The notes under the pieces were generated by a model. It saw only the letters and a list, made by a program, of their open reading frames with translations, ran no database searches and had not been told where the DNA came from. The translations under genes were made by a program, and so were the position numbers. From assembly GCA_964558395.1 (NCBI GenBank), contig CAZLDS010000011.1, forward strand, positions 1-64,000: DNA of 64,000 bases, read 5' to 3'. Source of the stretch: CSP1-5 sp964558395 (GTDB taxonomy: Bacteria; Methylomirabilota; Methylomirabilia; Methylomirabilales; CSP1-5). Positions 50,984 to 59,616 of this stretch are shown piece after piece; positions within the stretch are counted from its first letter, which is position 1; each line of letters starts with the position of its first letter.

Positions 50984-51748
50984 TTACGTCACCGAACCGA
51001 TAAAGTAATCCCACACCAGGATCAGCACCGAGGATAGGACGACGGCCTCTGTCGTAGCCCGACTGACCCCTTCCGCCCCATAGCGGGTATAGAACCCCTT
51101 GTAAGAGCAGACCCATGTCACGAGAAGTCCGAAGCTCAGCGATTTGACCAAACCTTGGGTGACATCCTCGAGGTCGAGATAGGTTTGGATCTCGCCAAAA
51201 TACGTCCCCTGCGCGACCCCTAAGACCTTCACCCCGACGAGATAGCCCCCGTAGATTCCCACGACATCGAAGATTGCCGTCAGAAGGGGGAACGTGATCA
51301 GGCCGGCAAGGATGGTGGGGACGACCAGGTATCGGATGGGGTTGAGCGCCATCGCGTCCAACGCATCGATCTGTTCGGTGATGCGCATGATCCCGATCTC
51401 AGCGGCCAGGGCTGAGCCGGCCCGCCCGGTAACCATCAGGGCGCACAGCACCGGTCCCAGCTCGCGGACCAATGTCAAGGCGACCGCCGATCCCAGGAAG
51501 CCCTCTGAACCAAACTTTCTCAGGACATAGAACACCTGGAGGCCGAGCACCATTCCCGTGAAGGCTCCGGTAAGCACGATGACTGAGAGGGACTTGGCCC
51601 CGATAAAGTGGATCCGGGCGATCATGCGCCGCCATTTGAGCGGCGGCAGAAAGATCGAGAAGAGGGCGGAGCCCAGAAAGATCACCATGCGGCCCCCCTC
51701 ACGAATCAAATCCAAGGCCCATCGTCCGAGAAGCCCCACAATTCTCAT
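50984..51748 (-). CDS. mlaE: MlaE, ABC transporter permease
   Basis: 254 aa of the MlaE (DUF140) permease family, about five or six TMs: GAFTGMVLGLQVFYVLRKFG, GPVLCALMVTGRAGSALAAE near 100, MRITEQIDALDAMALNPI and a C-terminal RATTEAVVLSSVLILVWDY. First gene of the eighteen-gene minus-strand unit, about 120 bases downstream of the predicted transcription start. Confidence 0.93.
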   Translation of the reverse strand: MRIVGLLGRWALDLIREGGRMVIFLGSALFSIFLPPLKWRRMIARIHFIGAKSLSVIVLTGAFTGMVLGLQVFYVLRKFGSEGFLGSAVALTLVRELGPVLCALMVTGRAGSALAAEIGIMRITEQIDALDAMALNPIRYLVVPTILAGLITFPLLTAIFDVVGIYGGYLVGVKVLGVAQGTYFGEIQTYLDLEDVTQGLVKSLSFGLLVTWVCSYKGFYTRYGAEGVSRATTEAVVLSSVLILVWDYFIGSVT

Positions 51749-51860
51749 GCCCGTTCCTCAAAATCCCTAGCGGCCTCGTCACACTGAGGATCGCGATTAT
51801 AAACTTTATATCTTACCCGCCGATGGACACGGTCGCAAGCCCGAAAAGTTGTCTTTGGAT

Positions 51861-51874
51861 CCCGGATATCCGGG
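51861..51874. promoter_or_regulatory. perfect 14-bp palindrome at the mla operon start site
   Basis: CCCGGATATCCGGG, a perfect palindrome, lies immediately past the -10 of the mlaE promoter, covering the predicted +1 near 51870. This is where a repressor such as a TetR- or MarR-type regulator would bind; no such regulator gene is in the window. Confidence 0.5.
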
Positions 51875-51876
51875 CT

Positions 51877-51906
51877 TCTATAGTACAGAAACGCCACAAG
51901 TGTCAA
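51877..51906 (-). promoter_or_regulatory. sigma-70 promoter of the mla-hpn unit
   Basis: TTGACA (6/6), 18 bases, TATAGA (4/6) on the minus strand, pointing at mlaE. The 311-base divergent gap between mlaE and the cruF-like gene holds this promoter and the palindrome. A weaker plus-strand TTGCAA/TATAGC pair with short spacing lies nearer the cruF-like gene. Confidence 0.7.
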
Positions 51907-52059
51907 GAATGACGGGACCTTTCACCGATTCACGCACGTGACCCCCCGGAGTCCCAACCCCGCAGAGTGGAGCAAACGCGTTTTTTCGGTTGCAAAATCC
52001 GTGGAATCGCTATAGCGTGGAAACTTGTATTTGGCCCGCACCTTCTCACGAGGACAGAG

Positions 52060-52977
52060 ATGGAATCTTTCTTTGCGCTCTTGGTCGGGACGATCGCGTT
52101 GCGGCCGTACGTCTTTGCCTTCTTGCTTCTCTATCTTTTCGCGGCCGTGACGGATTTGGGATGGCGGCGGACCCTGCTGTTTACCCTCGTGGGGTGGGGC
52201 GTAGCCTTTGCGGCCGAGTCGCTGTCGATTCGGGTGGGGATTCCCTTCGGCCTCTACCACTACCTGCCCACGACCGTGGACCAAGAGTTCTGGATCGCCG
52301 GCGTCCCCTTCATGGATTCCCTTTCTTTCGTCTTCCTGGCGTATGCGAGCTGGATGCTCGCCTCTGTATCGCTCCTTCCCTTGATCGAAGATGGGAAGGG
52401 ACGGTGGACATTCTCGCTTCCCCCCCGTGGCCGATTCACCTTCCCCGTCCTTCTGCTCACTGTGGTCTACATGGTCCTCATTGATGTGGTGGTGGATCCC
52501 ATTGCCGTCCGGGGCGATCAGTGGTTCCTCGGCCAGATCTTTTACTATCCCGAGCCTGGGGCCTATTTTGGCGTCCCGGTGTCCAACTTTGTCGGATGGG
52601 GGGTCGTGGCGTGCACGATCATGACTCTCTTCACGCTCTTTGCGCGCCGGGTCAAGGACGACGTACCCGGCTGGGCGCCGCAGCTTCCCTTGCGTCCCCT
52701 GTATGGGGCCATACTTTACTACGTCGTCCTCGGGTTCGCGCTGACCGTGACCTGGATGATCGAAGAAAAGACCCTATTTCTGGCCGGTCTCCTTATTCAC
52801 GGCCCCTTGACCATCGTCCTGGTGACTACGATCGTCATGCGGTGGCGGGAGGACCAGACAGGGTCCGCTGGGCATCTCGCGTCATTTCACGGCGTTTTGA
52901 AAGAGCAAGGCGTCCCTGCAAACGGCAGGGGATCGGTCCCCGTAGAGGTCGTCTGGAAGGAGGGCGACCCCGAATAG
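52060..52977 (+). CDS. CruF-like carotenoid biosynthesis membrane protein
   Basis: 305 aa, about seven TMs, of the carotenoid-biosynthesis/DUF422 family that includes CruF (1',2'-hydratase). Conserved acidic and aromatic blocks: FAAESLSIRVGIPFGLYHY, AGVPFMDSLSFVFLAY, VVVDPIAVRGDQW. At the head of a hopanoid-synthesis operon it may hydrate a C30 isoprenoid rather than a carotenoid; no carotenoid genes are nearby. Start at ATG with GAGGA upstream; earlier codons belong to the promoter region. Confidence 0.77.
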   Translation: MESFFALLVGTIALRPYVFAFLLLYLFAAVTDLGWRRTLLFTLVGWGVAFAAESLSIRVGIPFGLYHYLPTTVDQEFWIAGVPFMDSLSFVFLAYASWMLASVSLLPLIEDGKGRWTFSLPPRGRFTFPVLLLTVVYMVLIDVVVDPIAVRGDQWFLGQIFYYPEPGAYFGVPVSNFVGWGVVACTIMTLFTLFARRVKDDVPGWAPQLPLRPLYGAILYYVVLGFALTVTWMIEEKTLFLAGLLIHGPLTIVLVTTIVMRWREDQTGSAGHLASFHGVLKEQGVPANGRGSVPVEVVWKEGDPE

Positions 52978-53039
52978 CGGGTATCGAGGGATTCCACTGG
53001 GCTCACCCCGGGGGGCCAAAGGAGGGCAGACCCGATATC

Positions 53040-54056
53040 ATGGCGATTCCCGTTTCACAGGCGTTCACCGTCGCAACGTACGTCCTCCGACAAAAGCTGC
53101 GGGGGAACAAACACTACCCCCTCGTCGTGATGCTCGAGCCCCTCTTTCGGTGCAATCTGGCCTGTGCCGGCTGTGGAAAGATTCAATACCCCGAGCATGT
53201 CCTGCAGAAACGTCTGACGCCCGAACAGTGCTGGGCGGCCGCCGAAGAGTGCGGGGCACCGATCGTCAGCATTCCCGGCGGCGAGCCCCTGATCCATCCC
53301 GAGATGCCCGCGATTGTTCAGGGGTTGGTCGCGCGGAAGAAGTACGTCTACCTTTGTACCAACGCCCTGCTCATGGAGCGGAAGCTTCCGGACTACACGC
53401 CTTCCAAGTACTTGACGTTCAGCGTCCATATGGATGGTCTCAAGGAAGAGCACGACATCGCCGTCTGTCGCGAGGGCGTCTACGATATTGCCGTACGGGC
53501 GATCAAGGCGGCCCTCGACCGAGGCTTCCGGGTCACGACCAACACCACGCTCTTCGAAGGGGCGAATCCCGAACGGGTCCGGCAATTCTTCGACGCCATG
53601 ATGGACCTGGGCGTCGAGGGGATGATGATTTCTCCGGGGTACAGTTACCAGAAGGCCCCCGATCAAGAGCACTTCCTCCGGCGCAACCGCACGAAGGAGC
53701 TCTTTGCGGCCATCCTCAGCAATCGAAAGAAGCACTGGGACTTCAATCAGTCCCCGTTGTTCCTCGACTTCCTCATGGGCAAGCGAGACTACGAGTGCAC
53801 CCCCTGGGGCAACCCCACGTACAATATCTTCGGCTGGCAGCGACCCTGCTACTTGTTGCAGGACGGCTATGCGGCCACCTTCAAGGAACTCATCGAGACG
53901 ACCAACTGGGATGGATACGGCACGGGCAGGAACGAGCAGTGCGCCGACTGCATGGTCCACTGCGGGTACGAGGCCAGTGCCGTCGATGACACATTCGGCT
54001 CATGGTCGGGATTTGCCCGCACCGTCAAGTTGACCCTCCTTCCGAATTCGCGATAA
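53040..54056 (+). CDS. hpnH: HpnH, radical SAM adenosylhopane synthase
   Basis: 338 aa. Adds the 5'-deoxyadenosyl radical from S-adenosylmethionine to diploptene, giving adenosylhopane, the first side-chain step. Cluster motif CNLACAGCGK near residue 41, GGEPLIHPEM (SAM contact), and C-terminal cysteines in CADCMVHCGYE. ATG start 62 bases past the cruF-like stop; an in-frame extension back to 52521 overlaps that gene and is rejected. Confidence 0.95.
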   Translation: MAIPVSQAFTVATYVLRQKLRGNKHYPLVVMLEPLFRCNLACAGCGKIQYPEHVLQKRLTPEQCWAAAEECGAPIVSIPGGEPLIHPEMPAIVQGLVARKKYVYLCTNALLMERKLPDYTPSKYLTFSVHMDGLKEEHDIAVCREGVYDIAVRAIKAALDRGFRVTTNTTLFEGANPERVRQFFDAMMDLGVEGMMISPGYSYQKAPDQEHFLRRNRTKELFAAILSNRKKHWDFNQSPLFLDFLMGKRDYECTPWGNPTYNIFGWQRPCYLLQDGYAATFKELIETTNWDGYGTGRNEQCADCMVHCGYEASAVDDTFGSWSGFARTVKLTLLPNSR

Positions 54057-54071
54057 GCAGGTAAAAGACGC

Positions 54072-54464
54072 ATGCCACAGGAACAGAAGGCGCACAAATT
54101 GGAAAGACCACAGTGGGCGGGTCGGTCCTTTCGTTTTACGCGGCAGACGGGGCTGTTTGAGGTGATCGAGGCGGCCTTCGATTATCGTGGTGACGTAACG
54201 CTCGAACTCAAGGACGGAAGCCGGATCGAAGGGTACTTGTTCAACCGGGAGACGCGAGGAGCCGAGTCCTACATCCAATTGTTCCCCAAGGACGAGCCCG
54301 GCACGAAGGTCATACAGTACACGGATATCGTGGCCGTCGAATTCTCGGGGGAAGACACGGCCTTTGGCAAATCCTGGGAAGCCTGGGTGACCAAGAGCGA
54401 GGCACTACGGAAGGCCGAAGACGAGCGGGTGCGAGCTGAGGCGGAGGCACGCGGGGAGCTGTAG
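54072..54464 (+). CDS. small Sm-fold-like hypothetical protein, hopanoid-linked
   Basis: 130 aa. The central stretch DVTLELKDGSRIEGYLFNRE, followed by YIQLFP and TDIVAVEFSGED, is reminiscent of an Sm/LSm-type five-strand barrel. Charged, helical C-terminus (about 95-130). No signal or TM. It lies 15 bases after hpnH and directly before hpnG. A conserved but unassigned hopanoid-operon protein is the safest reading. Confidence 0.65.
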   Translation: MPQEQKAHKLERPQWAGRSFRFTRQTGLFEVIEAAFDYRGDVTLELKDGSRIEGYLFNRETRGAESYIQLFPKDEPGTKVIQYTDIVAVEFSGEDTAFGKSWEAWVTKSEALRKAEDERVRAEAEARGEL

Positions 54465-54503
54465 GTGCGACAGTGCCTCGCGGGTGGACGGAGGAGGGTG
54501 AGG

Positions 54504-55274
54504 GTGGATACACCCCGATCAGCTTCCGGCCCTGCGGCCATCGTTGTGGCCCTCCCGTGGGAGGCTGCCCCCCTGGCCAAGTACCTCGGCCTCCGCGGGC
54601 ACCGCGTGCACGACGGGGTCACCCAGTACCGGGCTGACGGGGATCGCGTCCTTCTCCTCCAGGCGGGGATGGGCCCCGATGGAGCCACCCGGGCCCTTGC
54701 CTCCCTGGACAAACCGACCGTGCTCCTGTCGGCTGGCTTCTGCGGAGGGGTGGGACCCGAAGTTGGTCTGGGCAGTATCGTCGTGGCGTCCCGGGTGATC
54801 CACAACAACACATCGTTTCCCGCCGACCCCTTGCTCCTGGAAACAGCGACCCGCATCCTAAAGACCCTCGGTTTTCCCTTCCATGTCGGCACGCTTCGCA
54901 CGGTCGATGAGGTGCGGATCCCGACCGGGAGCGCGCCGGGACCGGACGACCCGCACATCCTGGCGGTCGACATGGAGAGTGCCTACCTTGCCGATGCGGC
55001 GAGACATCTCGGTGTCCCGTTCCTGGGAATCAGGGCCGTGTCGGATACCCCTGCTGAGCCGTGGGCGGTTGAGGGGGCTGCATTCCTAGACCGCGACGGC
55101 CGACTCAAGCCGATGACGGTCGCAGCCTCCATTCTGCGACACCCCTCCTCACTTCGTCGGATGCTCCATCTCGCGTTCAAGCTTCCGCTGGCCATGCGTC
55201 AGCTCGCTCAAGGAATTGATGCCATCCTGAAGGGGCACCCGAACCTCTTCCCCCCATCATGTCCTCGTCAATGA
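54504..55274 (+). CDS. hpnG: HpnG, adenosylhopane phosphorylase/nucleosidase
   Basis: 256 aa, PNP/UDP phosphorylase fold. Removes adenine from adenosylhopane to give ribosylhopane (phosphate). Blocks: VVALPWEAAPLAKYLG, GMGPDGATRAL, LSAGFCGGV near residue 80, and the substrate-binding VDMESAY near 155. Start set at a GTG behind GGAGGAGGG; two earlier GTGs (54465, 54498) remain possible. Confidence 0.88.
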   Translation: MDTPRSASGPAAIVVALPWEAAPLAKYLGLRGHRVHDGVTQYRADGDRVLLLQAGMGPDGATRALASLDKPTVLLSAGFCGGVGPEVGLGSIVVASRVIHNNTSFPADPLLLETATRILKTLGFPFHVGTLRTVDEVRIPTGSAPGPDDPHILAVDMESAYLADAARHLGVPFLGIRAVSDTPAEPWAVEGAAFLDRDGRLKPMTVAASILRHPSSLRRMLHLAFKLPLAMRQLAQGIDAILKGHPNLFPPSCPRQ

Positions 55275-55359
55275 TCGCGCTCCGGATTGGCATCCCCAGA
55301 GGTCCGGTAGCCCGGGAGAGGGGCGAACTGGGGACCCTGCCTGACACGGAGATCGGGTG

Positions 55360-56361
55360 ATGAAAGTCTTGGTGACCGGCGCGACGGGTTTTGTCGGAGG
55401 AAACCTCGTCCGGGAACTTCTCAAGGACAGAGTCGCCGTTCGAGCCCTGGTGAGGCCCGGAACCCCGCGGACTGCCATCGAGGGGCTCGACGTGGAAGTG
55501 GTCTCGGGCGACCTCCAAGATCGAGAGAGCCTGCGACGCGCCCTCAACGGGTCCCAGGTGCTGTATCACGTGGCCGCCCGGTACAGCCTTTCTTCACGCG
55601 ATTGGACCGAGATGCACCGGGCAAATGTGGAGGGAACCCGCAACATCTTAGAGATTGCGCATGACGTGGGGATCGAGCGAGTTGTCTATACCAGCACGGT
55701 CGGGGCGCTGGGGATCCCGAAGAACCATCACCCGGGCACAGAAGAAACGCCGGTCACCCTCAGCGAGATGGTCGGCCCCTACAAGTCGTCCAAGTTCCTG
55801 GCCGAGCGAGAAGCGGAGCGCATGGCAGGCCTGGGGCTTCCGGTGGTGATCGTCAACCCTTCCGCTCCGGTCGGGCCCTGGGACGTCAAGCCGACCCCGA
55901 CCGGCCGGATGATCCTCGATTACCTCCGAGGAAAGATGTTCGGGTATCTTCACACGGGATTGAATCTGGTCCATGTCCGGGACGTGGCCCGAGGCCACAT
56001 CCTGGCGGCTCAGAAAGGACGGGTCGGCGAAAAGTACATCTTGGGAAACCGGAATGTGACCCTGCGCGAGATCTTCGCGATGCTGGAGCAGATCTCGGGC
56101 GTCCCTGCGCCACGCTTCAGGGTCCCCTATCCGGTTGCGCTCCTGGCTGCCTGCGGGTTCGAGCTGTATGCCCTCATGGCCCGCCAAGAGCCCCGGATTT
56201 CCGTCACCGCCGTTCGCATGGCCGGCAAGATGATGTTTTTTGATTCCACGAAGGCGATCCGCGAACTGGGGCTGCCCCAGACCCCGGTCGAGGAAGCGCT
56301 CCGCGAGGCGGTGGAGTGGTACTGGGCCCATGGATATGCCCCCCGCAGAGGGAGGGCCTAG
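55360..56361 (+). CDS. hpnA: HpnA, NAD-dependent epimerase/dehydrogenase
   Basis: 333 aa extended SDR. NAD loop TGATGFVGGNLVRELL at the N-terminus; catalytic YKSSK near 145 within PYKSSKFLAEREAE; NPSAPVGPWDVKPTPTGR matches the hopanoid-associated sugar epimerase subgroup. Role in trimming or reducing the ribosylhopane side chain is presumed. ATG preceded by GGAG; a GTG one codon earlier is in frame. Once the assembly artefact is removed, ispA starts 29 bases later. Confidence 0.9.
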   Translation: MKVLVTGATGFVGGNLVRELLKDRVAVRALVRPGTPRTAIEGLDVEVVSGDLQDRESLRRALNGSQVLYHVAARYSLSSRDWTEMHRANVEGTRNILEIAHDVGIERVVYTSTVGALGIPKNHHPGTEETPVTLSEMVGPYKSSKFLAEREAERMAGLGLPVVIVNPSAPVGPWDVKPTPTGRMILDYLRGKMFGYLHTGLNLVHVRDVARGHILAAQKGRVGEKYILGNRNVTLREIFAMLEQISGVPAPRFRVPYPVALLAACGFELYALMARQEPRISVTAVRMAGKMMFFDSTKAIRELGLPQTPVEEALREAVEWYWAHGYAPRRGRA

Positions 56362-56367
56362 CATTGG

Positions 56368-56577
56368 GCGAAGAGGTTTGGTAGAGTGCCATGGCGGGAG
56401 GAACCGTGGATCTGAAGGCATANNNNNNNNNNNNNNNNNNNNNNNNNNNNNNNNNNNNNNNNNNNNNNNNNNNNNNNNNNNNNNNNNNNNNNNNNNNNNN
56501 NNNNNNNNNNNNNNNNNNNNNNGCGAAGAGGTTTGGTAGAGTGCCATGGCGGGAGGAACCGTGGATCTGAAGGCATA
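56368..56577. other. assembly gap of 100 N flanked by an identical 55-bp sequence
   Basis: Bases 56368-56422 and 56523-56577 are identical over 55 bases, ending exactly at the N run on the left and starting exactly after it on the right. This is the signature of two contigs sharing a terminal k-mer that were scaffolded with 100 Ns instead of merged. True sequence probably lacks the Ns and one copy; the ispA start is duplicated by the artefact. Confidence 0.93.
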
Positions 56578-57451
56578 CCTCGAGGATCGGCGGGCGCTGG
56601 TCGAGGCCGGCCTGCGTCGCTTTGTCCCGAGCGAAACAACGATGCCCGTCGAACTTCACCGGGCCATGCACTATAGCCTCTTCGCCGGAGGGAAGCGTCT
56701 CCGGCCGATTCTCACCATCGCCGCGGCCGAAGCGGTCGGTGGAAAAGCCGAAGAGGCGCTGCCCGTGGCCTGCGCCTTCGAATACATCCACACCTACTCC
56801 CTCGTCCACGACGATCTCCCGGCCATGGACGATGACGACCTGAGACGGGGTCGGCCGACCTGTCACAGAGTCTTCGGTCAGGCCATGGCCATCCTCGCCG
56901 GGGATGCTCTCCTCACCGAAGCCTTTGCGCTCCTCACCAATCCCGCATACGTCGGCCACCTCGATCCACGACTGCTCCGCACCGTGATTCACGAGGTCGC
57001 GCTAGCCGCCGGGTCCCAGGGGATGGTCGGAGGACAGGCCGTCGATATCCTATCCGAAGGGAAAGCGATTGAGTCCTCCGTACTCCAGTATATCCACACC
57101 CATAAGACGGGAGCCCTGATCCTCTGCACGCTTCGGGCGGGAGCCCACTTGGCGGGTGCCACTCCGGATCAGCTCGACGCCATCACGCGCTACGGGAAGG
57201 CAGGCGGACTCGCCTTTCAGATCGCCGACGACATCCTGGATATCGAGGGGGAAGAGGCGATGCGGGGCAAGAAGGGAGGGCAAGATGCGACGCGGGGCAA
57301 AGCGACCTATCCGGCGCTCGTCGGACTGGACGAGGCGAAACGGGAAGCGCAACGGCTTGCCCAAGATGCGTTAGACGCCATTGCCTCGTTCAACCATGCA
57401 GCGGATCCCCTCCGGGAAATCGCCCGTTACATTGTCTCGCGAAAGGCGTGA
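56546..57451 (+). CDS. ispA: farnesyl/geranyl diphosphate synthase
   Basis: 301 aa trans-prenyltransferase. First aspartate-rich motif DDLPAMDDDDLRRG near 90, GGKRLRP near 48, GQAVDILSEGK, KTGAL near 190, and second motif DDILD near 230. Supplies C15 diphosphate for squalene. The amino acids just before the first motif (HTYSLVH) fit a short-chain, FPP-type enzyme. Its first codons appear twice because of the assembly gap; three bases separate it from hpnD. Confidence 0.94.
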   Translation: MAGGTVDLKAYLEDRRALVEAGLRRFVPSETTMPVELHRAMHYSLFAGGKRLRPILTIAAAEAVGGKAEEALPVACAFEYIHTYSLVHDDLPAMDDDDLRRGRPTCHRVFGQAMAILAGDALLTEAFALLTNPAYVGHLDPRLLRTVIHEVALAAGSQGMVGGQAVDILSEGKAIESSVLQYIHTHKTGALILCTLRAGAHLAGATPDQLDAITRYGKAGGLAFQIADDILDIEGEEAMRGKKGGQDATRGKATYPALVGLDEAKREAQRLAQDALDAIASFNHAADPLREIARYIVSRKA

Positions 57452-57454
57452 CCC

Positions 57455-58300
57455 ATGGCCGAGGCGGTTGCCACACTTGTGAAGAAAAGCCAGTCGAGCT
57501 TCTACTACTCTTTCTTGTTTCTCCCCCGGCCCAAGCGCGAGGCGATCTACGCTGTCTATGCCTTCTCCCGATCGGTGGACGATATTGCCGACGACCCCGG
57601 AGACGTGACGGAAAAGGCCGAGCGCCTGAAGGCCTGGCGGGAAGAGCTTGACCGCTGCTATGCGGGGCAGCCAACCCATCCCATCACCATTCAGCTCCGC
57701 GACTGTCTCAGCCGCTACCCGATCCCCCAGCGGTACTTCGAAGAGTTCATCGCGGGGGTGGAGATGGATCTGACCATCACCCGGTATCCGACCTTCGCTG
57801 ACTTATACCGCTATTGCTACCGCGTGGCCGCCGTGATCGGCCTCATCTGCATCGAGATCTTCGGGTATAGCGAGGAAAAGACCAAAGAGTACGCGGTCAA
57901 CCTCGGATTGGCCTTGCAGTTGACGAATATTCTCCGGGATCTCAAGACGGATGCTGTGCGCGGGCGGATCTACCTCCCCCAGGAGGATCTGCAGCGCTTT
58001 GGGTACAGTGAGGAGGATCTCCTGCACTGCCGGTACACGTCTGCATTCTTCTCACTCATGCACTGTGCCGCGGCCCGGGCCCGCAACTACTTCCGACAGG
58101 CGGCCGAGTGTCTCCCGCCTGCGGACCAGAAGAATATGGTCGCCGCCGAGATCATGGGAAGGATCTACCGGGACACGCTCGACGCCATCGAACAGAGTGG
58201 CTACCGGGTCTTCGAGGATCGGATTGGGCCGTCGCGCGCCCGGAAACTTCAACTCGCCCTCCTGACCTGGGCACAAAATAAGATGACCGTTCACCGATGA
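57455..58300 (+). CDS. hpnD: presqualene diphosphate synthase HpnD
   Basis: 281 aa squalene/phytoene-synthase fold. SFYYSFLFLPRPKREAIYAV and FSRSVDDIADD at the N-terminus, and the second acidic motif in LQLTNILRDLKTDAVRGRIY (N/D-rich, near 155). Condenses two FPP to presqualene diphosphate in the HpnCDE route. HpnC and HpnE are not in the window. HpnD rather than HpnC is favoured by the N-terminal SSFYYSF block. Confidence 0.85.
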   Translation: MAEAVATLVKKSQSSFYYSFLFLPRPKREAIYAVYAFSRSVDDIADDPGDVTEKAERLKAWREELDRCYAGQPTHPITIQLRDCLSRYPIPQRYFEEFIAGVEMDLTITRYPTFADLYRYCYRVAAVIGLICIEIFGYSEEKTKEYAVNLGLALQLTNILRDLKTDAVRGRIYLPQEDLQRFGYSEEDLLHCRYTSAFFSLMHCAAARARNYFRQAAECLPPADQKNMVAAEIMGRIYRDTLDAIEQSGYRVFEDRIGPSRARKLQLALLTWAQNKMTVHR

Positions 58301-58513
58301 CCAAGAACTGGGAGGGAAGTTCCTCGTGGCCAACGGGTCCTGTCGCCTTGACAGCCCAGCCGTCCTCGCTCCACCCATCCCCCAGTGGGTCCCTTCCGCT
58401 GCGGGCGGCTGGGCGCCCAGTCCGGCGCCACCCGTTGGCCTCGGGACGCGGACCTCGACAGACGCAAGCGAGATGTCACCTATCTCGGATGGAACCCCCT
58501 CCTCGCTCTTCAC

Positions 58514-58580
58514 GACATCGGACATCGGACGTTGGACTTCGGACTGTAAGCTGTGAACACTGAACCGTGAACCGTGAACC
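58514..58580. repeat. GACATCGGAC and GTGAACC repeats before the dehydrogenase gene
   Basis: The 287-base spacer after hpnD ends in short direct repeats: GACATCGGACATCGGAC, then TGAACCGTGAACCGTGAACC at 58561-58580. The latter unit is the one found before the SDR gene at 10438. The repeat is in frame with the dehydrogenase and mimics an N-terminal extension. No other element is recognised in the spacer. Confidence 0.55.
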
Positions 58581-58587
58581 AGCAATG

Positions 58588-59616
58588 ATGAAAGCGGCAG
58601 TGTACCAGGGGAATCGGCAGACTCGCCTGCAGACGGTTCCCATTCCGCGCGTCGGTCCTGGCGAGCTCCTGGTCAAGGTCACGGGGTGCGGACTCTGCGC
58701 AACCGATGTGACCAAGATCGATCACGCGCTCGTAGAGGCTCCAACGGTACTCGGACACGAAGTGGCAGGAACCGTGGCGGGGCAGGGGGACCACGTACAC
58801 GGATTCCGAGTCGGCGAGCGGGTCGTGGTCTCCCACCATGTCCCCTGCTACGCCTGCCACTATTGCAAGCACGGCAACGTCTCCATGTGCCGTACATTTA
58901 AGACGTCCAACATCGATCCTGGCGGCTTCGCCGAGTATATCCGTGTCCCGGCACCGAATGTCCAATACGCGACCTTCCCCATTCCCCCGCACCTTGAGGA
59001 CGAGGAGGCTGCCTTTACCGAACCGTTAGCCTGTTGTCTGCGAGGGATCAAGCGGCTTGGCCCACTCCTCCACGACACAGTGGTCCTGGTTGGCCTCGGC
59101 TCGATCGGCCTCTTGCTTCTCCAGGTTCTGAAGCTCCATCGGGTCCGGGTCATCGGTCTCGACCCCTTGTCCGAACGCCTCGAGCGCGCAAAGGTGCTCG
59201 GGGCCGAGCTGACCCCGAACCCCGCACAGCCAGACGTGCTGGACACCGTGCGGGAAGTCACAGCAGGTCGCGGGGCTGACGCTGCCATCCTGACGGCGGG
59301 CGGACCGCAGGCCTTTGCGGGGACGATTGATCTGCTCAGAGACGGTGGCGTACTCATGCTCTTCGCTTCGGACCCCAGCCAGCCCATGGCGCAGCTCGAC
59401 ATTCACCAATTTTTTTACCGGGAACTCGGCCTGGTGACCAGTTACTCCCCATCCACCGTTGACTTGCAGGAGGCGCTCGCCCTCCTGGCCGATCGCACCA
59501 TCCAGGTGAAGGAGCTGGTCACCCACCGCGTACCGCTGGCTGAACTCGACCGCGGGATGCGCCTCTTTCGGACCAAGGAAGCGCTCAAGGTCTTCGTCGA
59601 AATGGGGACCACATGA
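58588..59616 (+). CDS. zinc-dependent alcohol/polyol dehydrogenase (first of pair)
   Basis: 342 aa MDR family. Catalytic zinc ligands in GCGLCATD and GHEVAGTV; structural zinc CYACHYCKHGNVSMC; NAD loop VGLGSIGLLLLQV near 180. Resembles sorbitol/threonine dehydrogenases; the substrate cannot be told. Start at the second of two ATGs, after the GTGAACC repeat; no clear Shine-Dalgarno. Stop overlaps the next dehydrogenase start by four bases. Confidence 0.87.
   Translation: MKAAVYQGNRQTRLQTVPIPRVGPGELLVKVTGCGLCATDVTKIDHALVEAPTVLGHEVAGTVAGQGDHVHGFRVGERVVVSHHVPCYACHYCKHGNVSMCRTFKTSNIDPGGFAEYIRVPAPNVQYATFPIPPHLEDEEAAFTEPLACCLRGIKRLGPLLHDTVVLVGLGSIGLLLLQVLKLHRVRVIGLDPLSERLERAKVLGAELTPNPAQPDVLDTVREVTAGRGADAAILTAGGPQAFAGTIDLLRDGGVLMLFASDPSQPMAQLDIHQFFYRELGLVTSYSPSTVDLQEALALLADRTIQVKELVTHRVPLAELDRGMRLFRTKEALKVFVEMGTT

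Noticed and set aside
52521..53039. N-terminal extension of HpnH
   Set aside because: Overlaps the CruF-like gene in another frame; HpnH family proteins begin at MAIPVSQ-like sequences.
56423..56522. N run as a real missing segment
   Set aside because: Flanking 55-base identity indicates an unmerged overlap, so no sequence is likely to be missing.
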